NCBI RefSeq assembly: GCF_026212465.1
Contig: NC_080057.1
Span: forward strand, 23,013,647 to 23,077,646
Source: Amaranthus tricolor
Taxonomy: Eukaryota; Streptophyta; Magnoliopsida; Caryophyllales; Amaranthaceae
Direction of reading: 5' to 3'
DNA length: 64,000 nt
Shown in pieces: positions 37,774 through 49,700 of this stretch (the stretch's first letter is position 1; every line of letters starts with the position of its first letter). The position numbers and the translations under genes were made by a program. The notes under the pieces were generated by a model that ran no database searches, was not told the DNA's origin, and saw only the letters and a list, made by a program, of their open reading frames with translations.

Positions 37774-37819
37774 GTCAATCCAAATACACAAACGAAATGC
37801 TAACGCTCATGACCCTTAT

Positions 37820-38400
37820 CTACCATATCCAACTGAGTTGGTCTCCTATGCCTCCTACTGTAGTATGAGGCGTTCGGGTGTCGCTCTGGCAGAGGAGAGG
37901 ACTGGTACTATGATGGTTGCGATGGCCCAACTTGCGAGGTTCCCGCAACGTCAACGAGGTATATAAGGTCCATCTCCTCCAAATGATAGTCATAAGCAGG
38001 AGATGAGACGTGCGTATCGGCGGTAACCGGTGAAGACTCCGCAGCGACTTCCGGTATGAAGTGCTGGAACTATGTGCCGACGAGCATGCCTTGCGCAATC
38101 TCCCTCACCGGCTCCTCGTGGCTGTACCCCATCACTGCTGCAGCACCTTGTGCCTGCAATTAATATTTAGTTGATTTAATATTATATTATGTAATCGACA
38201 ACTTCATCATTTAAATGAAAATAAAGACTTACAAATTGGATCATCGTAGGCGCAGCAGGAGCATAGTGTGATGTTGCGATGATGCCACGTGGTGTCATCC
38301 ATCGGCGAGTGATGGAGAGGAACCACGGCATGCAGTCCGGTGTAGTAGGTGCGCCACGAACATCGATCGGCGCACCTTGGGCCAGCAGCTAGGGATGCAG
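37820..38400 (-). pseudogene. Plant mobile domain (MAIN-like/PMD) protein remnant
   Basis: Minus-strand reading from about 38400: APTTPDCMPWFLSITRRWMTPRG to a GTAAGT donor near 38232. An acceptor near 38156 follows, then AQGAAAVMGYSHEEPVREIAQGMLVGT and an in-frame TAG at 38072-38070, then FQHFIPEVAAESSPVTADTHV and more. The composition and WF(L)SITRRWMTP-type motif resemble the C-terminal part of plant mobile domain proteins, which are often carried by MULEs. The N-terminal domain is missing and a stop interrupts it. Assignment to PMD is by resemblance only. Confidence 0.5.
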
Positions 38401-38600
38401 GCGGGGCAGGTCTAATAGGAGACCCGCCCCATCCCCACCCTATCGGGGAGGGGATGGGTCCCGGTTTGATAGGTCATGGGGCGGGTCGGGTATAAAATTC
38501 ATACCCACCGCGGGGATGGGGATGGGGATGGGTTTTAGGTGATACCCGCCCCATCCCCGCCCCGCCCCGCCTCAAGATACCCGCCTCAAAATATGTACAA
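38390..38600. mobile_element. GC-rich hAT-type terminal region
   Basis: TAGGGATGCAGGCGGGGCAG, then repeated CCCGCCCCATCCCC and GGGGATGGGGATGGG. This is typical of one class of hAT ends. It may be the left end of the element whose transposase pseudogene follows, but the ends match only as TAGGG(A/G)TG and no convincing 8-bp duplication was found. Confidence 0.5.
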
Positions 38601-39154
38601 ATTTTGGGAAACCGGGTACCCGGTATCCGGTTTATATTTTTTTAAAAAAAAAAAAAATTATTTTCAAAACTCTAAATTTGGCCGCCAAAACCTAAAATGC
38701 CTAAATCTACCTTGGGCCTTCTGATTTATGATTCTGAAATCCCGTCTTCAATCTTCAATCTTCATCTTCATTCTTCCTGGCTGGCAGCTGCTGCTTGCAT
38801 CTTCAAATTCGTCCAGACGGCAGACTCCCATCTTCTTCAATCTTCACGCCGTCATCTTGCTTCTTCTTCACCATTCACATTGAGACGTCGACAAGAATCG
38901 AGTTCATCACCATTAACTGGGTAAGTTTGTTTCAGTTCATCACCATTCTTTTAGTTCATCACCATTCTCCTTCTTTGTTCTTTATGGGTACTCTCAAGTC
39001 TCAAGATTAAGTGAATTCAGTGTTCTGTTTTAGACCTTTTAGTTCTTCAAGATTTTAATCATTTTGTTATTTGTTATTCATGGTGTGTGTTTGTGATTAT
39101 TGATAATGCTTTGTATCTCTCGGTTATACTCCCTTCTTTAACTAAAACCTGTGC

Positions 39155-39811
39155 CTAACGTGTCTGTATCAGACACCTAGTGCCGAAATGACCAGTTAAG
39201 ACCATATAATTAATTTGTTGCACAGAATTCCATGAATCAGTGGTTAAAGATACTCTAGAGTTACAACTCTTTAAAAATGATTTTAACTTTCTTTTCTCAG
39301 TTAAGTATGTTTCATAACAATCTTTTGCTACAGTAATCCTAGATGGTACATAAAACCTAGGCTCCATTCGACTACAAAAAAACTTAAATCCTTGGCCTTC
39401 AACAAACTTAAAAGGCAACTCATCAACAATTATCATATATGACAAACCTTTTCTAAACTTTCCTGCATCAAACTTATGAACAACTAAGCCACTAGAAGCA
39501 CCCCCAATTTCTTTAGCAACTTGAAATGAAAGCAAACTTTGTTTAGACTTAGTCTTTAGGAACATTGTAAGGATACTTACGACACTTTGAAATGTGTGCC
39601 CACAAAGTGCTTGTTCCATTCCTCTTACTATTGTATTTGTATTGAATTGCACAGTATTTGCATTTGGCTTGCATTCCAGATTCTGTTTCAATCTTTAAGA
39701 AGTGATCCCATACGCCGGAACGATCTTCATCCGCTTTCGAACAGTGCCAATGGTTGCTTTAGAGGCCGTTTAGGTCTCTGTTCCAGCACTATCAATTTCT
39801 GGGTTTGACAT
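39155..39811 (-). pseudogene. hAT (Ac-type) transposase with BED finger, N-terminal part, broken
   Basis: Minus strand from ATG at 39811-39809. A stop occurs after 13 codons. In another frame a BED zinc finger follows: RSGVWDHFLKIETESGMQAKC, CKYC and later WAHISKC. After another frameshift comes FDAGKFRKGLSYMIIVDELPFKFVEGQGF, then PSRITVAKDCYETYLTEKRK and VSLTTDSWNSVQQINYM, typical of RICESLEEPER/DAYSLEEPER-like hAT transposases. The sequence stops near 39155, before the catalytic and dimerisation regions. It is a pseudogene. Confidence 0.85.
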
Positions 39812-39884
39812 CTTGAAAAAGAACAATAGAACATATATTAAATCGAACCCTAAACACTTAAAAACATAGATTAATCACAAAATT

Positions 39885-40232
39885 AAATCGAACGAGCAAA
39901 AATGAAAGAACACGAAAAACAAAGATTAAACACAAAAAACAAAGATTAAACACAAAAAACCCTAAATCGAACCCTAAACACGAACACATTAAACCCAGAA
40001 AATTAAACACAAAATCAAATCGAACAAAAAAAAAATGGAAGAAGACTAAACCCAGAAAAACAGTAAACAAGCAAAAATGGAAGAACACGAACCCTAAATC
40101 GAACAAAGATTAAACACAAAAAACAAAGATTAAACACAAAAAAGCCTAAATCGAACCCTAAACGAACACATTAAAACCAGAAAATTAAACACAAAATTAA
40201 ATCGAACAAAAAAAAAATGGAAGAAGACTTAC
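39885..40232. repeat. Direct duplication of ~160-180 bp upstream of the hAT pseudogene
   Basis: Two blocks share AAATCGAACCCTAAAC, GAACACATTAAA, CCAGAAAATTAAACACAAAA and AATGGAAGAAGACT. The stretch is A-rich with smaller internal repeats of AAAGATTAAACACAAAAAAC. Confidence 0.7.
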
Positions 40233-40439
40233 TTGGACGGTTGGACCGGCTGGAGAGGAGTAGCGTGAGGCGTCGACGTTGGCTGCCGGCGGGCTTAGGC
40301 TTAGGTTTTCAAGAATTTAGAACTTAGAGAGAGAATGAAAAAAAGGGGACGGCGGGAGGGAGACTGGGACTCTGGGAGAGAATGGAAAAAAGGTGAGTGT
40401 TGGTAAGGGTTTTTGTTTTAGGTTTTAAAATTACGGTCT

Positions 40440-40600
40440 TACCCTTAATATTTCGGTGTTCGGTCTAGTAATGCGGTTTTCGGTTTTTAAAAATTCCAAA
40501 CCTAATCCAAACCAAATTTAAAAAAATCACCAAACCATATTTGTTATTCGGTTTGGTATGGTTTGGTTTGCGGTTTTAATCCGAATAAATTTCACCCCTA
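40440..40600 (-). mobile_element. hAT terminal inverted repeat end
   Basis: On the minus strand it starts TAGGGGTGAAATTTATTCGG and continues ATTAAAACCGCAAACC, ACCAAACCGAATAACAAATA. This is a typical hAT 5' end upstream of a transposase. It lies 112 bp beyond the SR34 stop codon. Confidence 0.6.
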
Positions 40601-40711
40601 ATGCCAACGATCCAATCAAGTTTTACCTGTAATCACAAATTTCCCAAGATATTGTAGTGATTAGAACATGAATCTGCAGAAGTGCCACAGAAGCAAGAAT
40701 ACGAAGCATTG

Positions 40712-43700
40712 TCAAGTGGACTCGTGCCTTGATGGACTCCTGCTCCTGCTCCGGCTCCTGCTCTTACTCCCGCTTCTGATCGGGCTCTTGCTCGGGCTTC
40801 TGCTACGATCCCTACGGGGACTGGGGCTACTTTCCTTGGGACTTCTGCTCGGTACTTTCTTACGCTGCACATAGAATAACAGAAAATAAGCCTAACTATT
40901 GTAGTGATCTTCCCCATGATAACTTGGCAAACAGATTCTTTATTCAGCCACAACTAGGGGTTTGGGAATGACAAGAAATAAGATGCTGTCAGGAAAAAAA
41001 AAATCTTTACAAGAACCACTCAAACCAAGGATTGAATTTGACTATTTGAGCTCTACATAACAGTTGCGAAAGTACATCAACAAATCTTTCAAAAAAAACT
41101 AAAGTACATTAACAAAAGTAAACTTACAGATGGCACTGGCGAACTGGATCTTGATCGTGATCTGCAAATTCCAGAAACAACTCAATTTGTTATCCACATG
41201 TCCTCAACAACCTTTCAGACCTTGACCCAAAAGCCTTGATTCCTCTTGCAGGACAGTGTTACCACATTCATACGCAAAGAGGAGCAAAAGGAAAACAAAT
41301 ATCTTTAGCAGGAGGAATAAAAATATAAAACTTAAAACATCTTTAAAACCCGGCAAACAAGCTTTTACGTGGAAATGTAAACCATTTAGAATATCACCAT
41401 ACTATAATTTAATGTATCAATATACACATGGAGCAGGGGCATCCCTTCCAGATTGTATGACCATATCCACAGAATCCAAAAAGCTCCAAAATGCAATAAG
41501 CAATTAGTTTCCAGTATTCCAGAGCTTTAACATAGCAGTCCATAAGCTTCTGTGTCCAAATCTAGCACCCATGGACATGTCAAGCTAAGTGTATTAGAAC
41601 AAATAGATCATGAAGGTACCCAATGCTGCCATTCAAAGAAACAGCCGCATACCTCCACAACTAAAATAAAAGTTGAGGTAATTGAAATACACCCCATCAT
41701 TTTAATTTGCAATTTCCATAAAGCAGCACATATCCAGATCCTAATTTGCAATTCCGATAAAGCTGCACATATCCAGATCCTAATTTGCAAATCCCATAAA
41801 GCTGTACGTATCCAGATCCTAATTTGCGATTCCCACATTGCTGCACATATTCAAATCTAACAAACAAACATGCAACCTTTACACATGAAAATTGAATCGA
41901 AAAAGAAAGAAAACTAAACCAATCCTCATGATACCACTACCAAGGAATAGAACGTGCGAACACCAAATCAAAAAAGAAAATTTCTCATAAAGACTTTAAA
42001 CAGTAGATCCTCTCTTATTCCAAGGTAAATACAAACACACATAAGGAGAAAACCAAGGTCGTCAATCATAAAACTCATAACTAAACCACCCTTAAAATAC
42101 AGAACCAGTTATTACAATATCTTCCTTTTTTGGTTTCGGGCCTTCAGAGGAGGTCAAATGAAATCTATCGCCTTCACTTAAAAAAATGGAAGTGGGACAG
42201 AGCTATAAATCATCAATATAGGATAAGGGCAAACAGATTGAAATTCTATGGTGAAACTGGGCCAAAAGATTTGGGCATTTCAACGCAAAAAATAGCATTA
42301 CTTTAACTTGACAAATAAATTATCATCAAAATGAACCTAGCATTCGTTGAAAAGCTTTGGTAGGACAGAACACAGAAAAAAGAAGCGAATGTCATACCTT
42401 GACAACAAACGAGACCTTGATCTAGATCGAGATGATAAAGATCGGGAACGGGGTTTAGCAGGTGATAGGCGTGAGGCCTTCTTTGGAGACTTGCTGCATA
42501 ACACACAAAGCAAGGAAATAAGAACTAGGCATTACATGCCAATTGAAATCTGAGTAAGTGAAATTATTGCTACAAGTTGCAAAAGAATTCTACCTTCGAC
42601 TTCTACTACTACTATAACTTCGACCACGGCTTCGGCTGCAGCTTCTGCTCCTACTCCTTGACGGCGGACTACGACTACCTTTATATTCCTTCACCTGAAA
42701 GAGTAGGTAAAGGGGGAAAGAGTTCATAATACATAAATGCAAGGTATATACAGAACATGTTCTAGAATATATAAGTTGACTTCAGTGTACTTGTGCCAAA
42801 TGCAGATATATCTTATGAGTTAAGACAAAGCATATGCCTACGTGAAAGAAACACAGGACCATACACGAACAAATGCCCGAGAAAATGCATTGCGAAATTC
42901 CGAGTCATCAAGCTTCCTGATCTGCAGTAACAAAGTAGCAACAAATTGTAACTTACATAGGAAATTAGAAAAAGAAAATAATAGATTGAAGATGAACTCA
43001 CAGCTTTCTTCATGTCATCATAGTTTGTATAATCAACAACCCCTGTGGTCCCTGCACACAAAAAATCAACGATATCGACCATTATCATCCCAAAATGTTA
43101 ACATATAAAAGGCATCTAGCATTACAACTATGACCAGGACTGTACAAAGCAGCAATAAAATGGAAATCCGATATACAATGGGATATAAAATGTTCCTTTG
43201 AATGCGCAAAAAGAGTGATCATTTGCTTGTAATCAATCTACTTTTCAGACATCACACATGACTCAATTAATTAATAGACAAAATATGATCCTAGAGTAAT
43301 CTTTCATCATTTATTTCTCAACAGAGAAATAATAGCTTCGCAAAAGAAGGGTTGATACTATCAGCAATAACAGTTCAAAACTTCCACTGGAGGCTCCTTC
43401 CAGGAACCTCATTTGTCCCTAACAGATTGCCTTATAGCAAAACAGTTACTTTTAAAGGATAAAGGTTGATGGGGTAACCCAATTATGAAAAGAGAGATAG
43501 AGAGCAAACCAAAAGGTCAGTCTTAAAAAAATGGTAAAGAAGGAAACTCCAGAAGACAGCTGTAAATAGCATATGGGATAATCTCATAGGAACTGAGGGA
43601 TGACGCAAGGCAGTTTTATAGTCACATAATCTCACTATCAATGAATTAGAGTAGGTGTATTATACGCATTTAATTCATGTAGTAGCACCGCGAGTTGAAC

Positions 43701-46700
43701 TTTTCACATATCTGGAGGGCCCCAAATTTTCCTCCCCTTCACTTCAAGAAATAATCAAATGAAATCCAACGTAAAACTCTCTACTCGCTCACTGAGCACC
43801 AAAGCTATCAATTGAGCATTCAAGGCTGAATAGAGTATCAATAAGTCAATAATTAGATTTTATTGACCGGGAAACTGCAAGAAAGGCTAATAATAACATG
43901 CGGTGACGTGGTGTTGATCTCCATGAGAATTCCCACGCCATCTCCCAATGAATCCACAATGGCACTACCCTGTTTTTTCCTAACCAAGGGATCATCAATT
44001 GTGAGCCAGTGAAAAACCAAAGAGAGACAGCAACCAAGCTTCCACCAAGAAGCAATCAAAAAATGTACCATTTGAAGGGGTTACACAAGAATTACTTCCG
44101 GTCATTCTTCCACCAAAGTCTATTCAATTAAGATCAATTCAGAGATTACCCTTACCTAACAATCAGTACATAGGGGTAAGAGTGCTATCTATTTTCCTGA
44201 GGACTCTATTGCTTCTATTTTGGATGTTATTGGTGTTCCTAAAGGGGACTTTCCTTTTAGAAATTTTGGGTTTTCCTTTATCTTCTAAGAGGCTTAGTAT
44301 TCATGACTATATGCCCATTGTTGAGAACTGCCAGAATTAAGCATTGGACTTCTAGAATCCTCTCTATGGCTGGTAGGGTCCAACACTCCAAATGGTGAAT
44401 AGTGTTATTCATGGCATACATGCTTATTGGGCTCAGATCAATTTGTTACCAAGGAAGATTATCTCTATGGCTAAGCAGATTTGCAACAAATTTATTTGGC
44501 ATCTTGATGATCAGAAGGGCAAAACCTCGTGTTGCTTGGAATCAAGTTTGCATGCCTTCAACATTTGCAATATCAAGGTTTGGAATGATGTTATCCTCCT
44601 TAAGAGCTTATGAGCGTTGGCTTCTAAGAAAGATAGGTTTGGGATTAAATGGGTGAATGATTATTAATAGAAGGGTGATATTATGCAATTTAGGGTGCAC
44701 AACCTCTTGGATGTTGACTTGGATTATTGATAGTAGGAAATAGAATGCACATTGGGGGGAGTTGAGTAGGTGAGCCTTATGGTGTAACAACAAAGCATCT
44801 CCCAGAAGTGTTATTTGTCTTTAGCAAATTCTCCTTACCACGCTTCCCACTAAGGATAGGCTTGTTAAATGAGGTTTGCATTGTGATCCTACTTGTGTTC
44901 TTTGTCACCTGGCTGCTGAAGATAGAGATCATCTCTTTAACTCTTGTCCTTACATTCATGATATGTTTCTTCACATTAATTATTCTGTCTCATATTTCTG
45001 TTGGCCCCCTTCTTTTGGTTGTGCCGTTCCGAGTATGAGTAAGATGTGTAAGCAGAAGCAGTCCAAAGCCTCTTTATATACCATGCTTTGGACTGAAATG
45101 CTTTATCAGACGTGGTTGCAAAGGCATCTTCGTGTTTTTGGTAATCATGGACTTCCTGCTTAACATGTAGCTCATAGTTATTTTCCTTGTAGTTGCTAGA
45201 CTAGAGGACTCTTGTAAGCATTGGCTTATGGTTAAGGCTTTTTCTTGTTTTTTGGGTTGTTTGGTTGTTGTTGGCTTTGGCTTAGTGTAACTTCCCTTTC
45301 ATGTTGGGAAAGTGTTCCCTTTATAGCAGTAAAAGGTTTTTTTTGGAGTTAATATATTTCTCATTAATTGCCAAAAAAATCAGTAGATCCCATTGTGAAA
45401 AAACAAAAATTGGCCATAAAATAAACTGCAAACTTTTTTCCTTATTAACAGAGGGAGAATAATTTAGATTCTTTCTGCGTAGAAAGAAAAAAAAAACAGA
45501 GGGACCAAGAAAAGCAGGCACCAACCCTGCCCTTCTAGTGACAATGAAGCACAGCACTTCATATAGCAATCTATCTTATGCAGTCCATCCTGAAACCCCT
45601 TACATGCACACTCAAGCTATGCAAGGTTGACAAGTCCATTTTCCAACTATAAAAACACTAGGGACAGATGCATATTGATCATACAAAACATAGAAAGCCT
45701 CCCAATTGGGCCCAATATCTACCAATGAGATGAAATAAAATTCAGTGTCCCTGAAAAGTTTGTAAGCATTATGTATCAATTGAGTTAGGTACTTTAAATC
45801 AACTTTACACAGATCAAGATGTAATGAATCTGAATCTGATTGAGGGTAGCTAAAATAGAGAGTAGTGACCATAATATTATATGACCAAAGTGTATCACCA
45901 AGGTTGAAGGCCAAATTCTATATAACTTCCTTTGTTAAATTAAACCAGTGCGCTTTCAAGGAGTGAACATTGTAGGAATAAGGGGTGAGTGAGATGTATA
46001 TCATAAGATAGATGAGCGGACATACCGTCAAATGACAAAATTCAAAATCGAGACATAAGAAAGTATCAGTCACATAATGTAACATTTGAAAAAAGCAATA
46101 TTTTGAAGCAGGAATATTCCCTCACACTCTTTAATTGATGTTTCTTGTTTGAATTAACCCACAACGGACTATTCCTGTAAAATTTACTTCTTATTTTTTT
46201 AAAAATAACTCACTCATTTTATAATTCTAAACTACATACTCCCTCCAATTCTTTTTACTTGTCTCATTTCCTTTATTGGGTAAGTTCACCTAACTTGTCT
46301 CGTTTCTATTTTAAGACCTATATTTATAGGTGGTCCCCTCATTTTCTTAATATTAAAAATACCCAATATTGCATATGAATCTACTATTTTAGGTGGTCCC
46401 CTCTAATTCTTAATATTAAAAACACCCAATATTGCACATGAGTCTACTATTTTAGGTGGTCCCCTCCTTTTCTTAATATTTGTGCCCAAACAAAATGGGA
46501 CAACTAAATTGAATTGGAGGGAGTATTTAAATTATATTTTAATCTAATTCACACATTTAATTTTATCTTTACACATTGATAAAACTACCGTTTCCACAGT
46601 CTTCATACACATGTCATGCACCACTATACACCAATATTATCTCCAATATTAACAAAACTTTAAAGTATACCAACTAATAATATAACTTATAAAATATAGC

Positions 46701-49700
46701 CTAATAGCCTCGAATTATCATAATTTTACCAACTAATAGCCTCGAATAAAGCCTAATATATCAAATAACGCACTCATGTCAAAACTATAAGTCCCTATCT
46801 ATTCATGAAACTTCTCTCCTCAACATAATAGTATAACTTCGTATCATATAATAGAAAATACCAAAATACTGCAAATTCAATAAACTCAACCAAAATATGT
46901 TCAGTACGATATCCAAAATAATTCTTTCTACCGAACTAATTCAATATAGCCATTCATATCTCAGCCTTACCTATGTTCAACTTGTTAATCGGTATCCAAT
47001 CAATTCATAATTTCCTCAAGTCATACTTAATTCAAAACTCCTGATAAAACCTCAAACATAAATTTCACTTCTGACATACTTAATCTTATATAGTAATCAT
47101 CCTCATGATTTAAATAATCATTATGATATATTGCTCATGTCAAAAACCACAACTAATTTTTAATTATTCCTCAAGGTTTCGAGATATTGCCCTTAGCACT
47201 AATATCTTTACACATTCATAGAACTTCTGTTTCCACAAAATCATCACATATGTAATGCACCACTCTTCACTAATATTACCTCCAAGATTAACAAAACTTC
47301 AAAATATACCCACTAATATCAGTTATAAGGTACTCACAATATTAGTAATAGAATGTAGCCTACTAGCCTCGAATTATCATAAACCCATATCACAACTATG
47401 AAATACAATCCTTGAAATATAAAAACCAAACCATTTTAAGAACCCGAGTCTACCACTCTATATCCTCTAAAACTTTTGATGATATAACTATTCAATTTTC
47501 GTTGTTGATGTAATCAAATTTATACCAAGTAAGATCTCAACTTCACCAGTGGCATTCTATCATTAAATTATATTTATACTTATCAACATCTAAATGATGT
47601 TTATTACACTCTCATTTATAAGTGCAAGATCTACAAATAACGCACTCGTGTCAAAACTAGAAGTCCCTATCTATTCATGAAACTTCTCTCCTCAACATAA
47701 TAGTCTAAACCGTATCATATAAGAAAATCCCACAATACCACAAATTCAATGAACTCAATCAAAACATGATTACCTCTAGCAATACAAGCTATAAACCTTA
47801 ATAATCATCTTTCATCCTTACTTAGGCTTTACTAACACACAAATAACTCGCATTACTTCATCTTCCCATGTTGCTCTACTATACTAACATACAAATAAGT
47901 CCACTTCTCCTCTAATAATTGAACTATCGATACTTAAAAACCATTTATCCTTGCTTTCATTTACCAATCAATAATCCTTCGATAAATATTATGCTCCATA
48001 CCTCAAATATACTTACATAGAAACTCAACATCAATACGATATCCAAAATAATTCTTTCTAACCGACCAATTATATATAGCAATTCATATCTCATCCTTAC
48101 CAATGTTCAATTTGCTAATAGGAATCCAATCAACTCATAATTTCCTCAAGTCAAACAGAATTCAAAACTCCTAATATAACCTCAAAAATAAATTTTACAC
48201 TTCTAAAGTAATTCATCATATCAATCATTCCCATTCATTGAACAATCATGATATTTTGCTCAAGTCAATAACCAAACTAATTTTTAATTTTGCATTATTC
48301 CTCAAGGTTTCAAAACATTATCCCTTAGCATTATTATCTTTACATATTCATAAAACTTATGTTCCCACAAAGTCTTCGTACCTATGTCATGCACCACTCT
48401 TCACTAATTTTATCTCCAAGATTAATAAAACCTCAAAATATACCCACTAATATCAATTATAAGGTACTCATAATATATGTAATAGAATGTAGCCTAATAG
48501 CCTCGAATTATCATAAACAAAAATTACAATTATGAGATACTATCCTTGAAAAAAAAATTTAAAAAAATTTAAAAAAAAAACCATTTTTAATAATGATATA
48601 ATCAAAATTATACAAAGATCTAAACTTCACCAGTAACACTCTATCATCAAACTATGTTTATACTTATCGACATCCAAATAAAGCTATTATTCTCCAAGAT
48701 TAACAAAACTTCAAAATATACCCACTAATATCAGTTATAAGGTACTCACAATATTAGTAATAGAATGTAGCCTACTAGCCTCGAATTATCATAAACCCAT
48801 ATCACAACTATGAAATACAATCCTTGAAATATAAAAACCAAACCATTTTAAGAACCCGAGTCTACCACTCTATATCCTCTAAAACTTTTGATGATATAAC
48901 TCTTCAATTTTCGTTGTTGATGTAATCAAATTTATACCAAGTAAGATCTCAACTTCACCAGTGGAATTCTATCATTAAATTATGTTTATACTTATCAACA
49001 TCTAAATGATGTTTATTACACTCTCATTTATAAGTGCAAGATCTCCAAATAACGCACTCGTGTCAAAACTATAAGTCCCTATCTATTCATGAAACTTCTC
49101 TCCTCAACATAATAGTCTAAACCGTATCATATAAGAAAATCCCACAATACCACAAATTCAATGAACTCAATCAAAACATGATTACCTCTAGCAATACAAG
49201 CTATAAACCTTAATAATCATCTTTCGTCCTTACTTAGGCTTTACTAACACACAAATAACTCGCATTACTTCATCTTCCCATGTTGCTCTACTATACTAAC
49301 ACACAAATAAGTCCACTTCTCCTCTAATAATTGAACTATCGATACTTAAAAACCATTTATCCTTTCCTTGCTTTCATTTACCAATCAATAATCCTTCGAT
49401 AAATATTATGCTCCATACCTCAAATATACTTACATAGAAACTCAACATCAATACGATATCCAAAATAATTCTTTCTAACCGACCAATTATATATAGCAAT
49501 TCATATCTCATCCTTACCAATGTTCAATTTGCTAATTGGAATCCAATCAACTCATAATTTCCTCAAGTCAAACAGAATTCAAAACTCCTAATATAACCTC
49601 AAAAATAAATTTTACACTTCTAAAGTAATTCATCATATCAATCATTCCCATTCATTGAACAATCATGATATTTTGCTCAACTCAATAACCAAACTAATTT

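Noticed and set aside
38390..40600. A complete hAT element with matching ends
   Set aside because: The two ends share only TAGGG(A/G)TG and the flanking octamers do not match, so they may belong to different elements.
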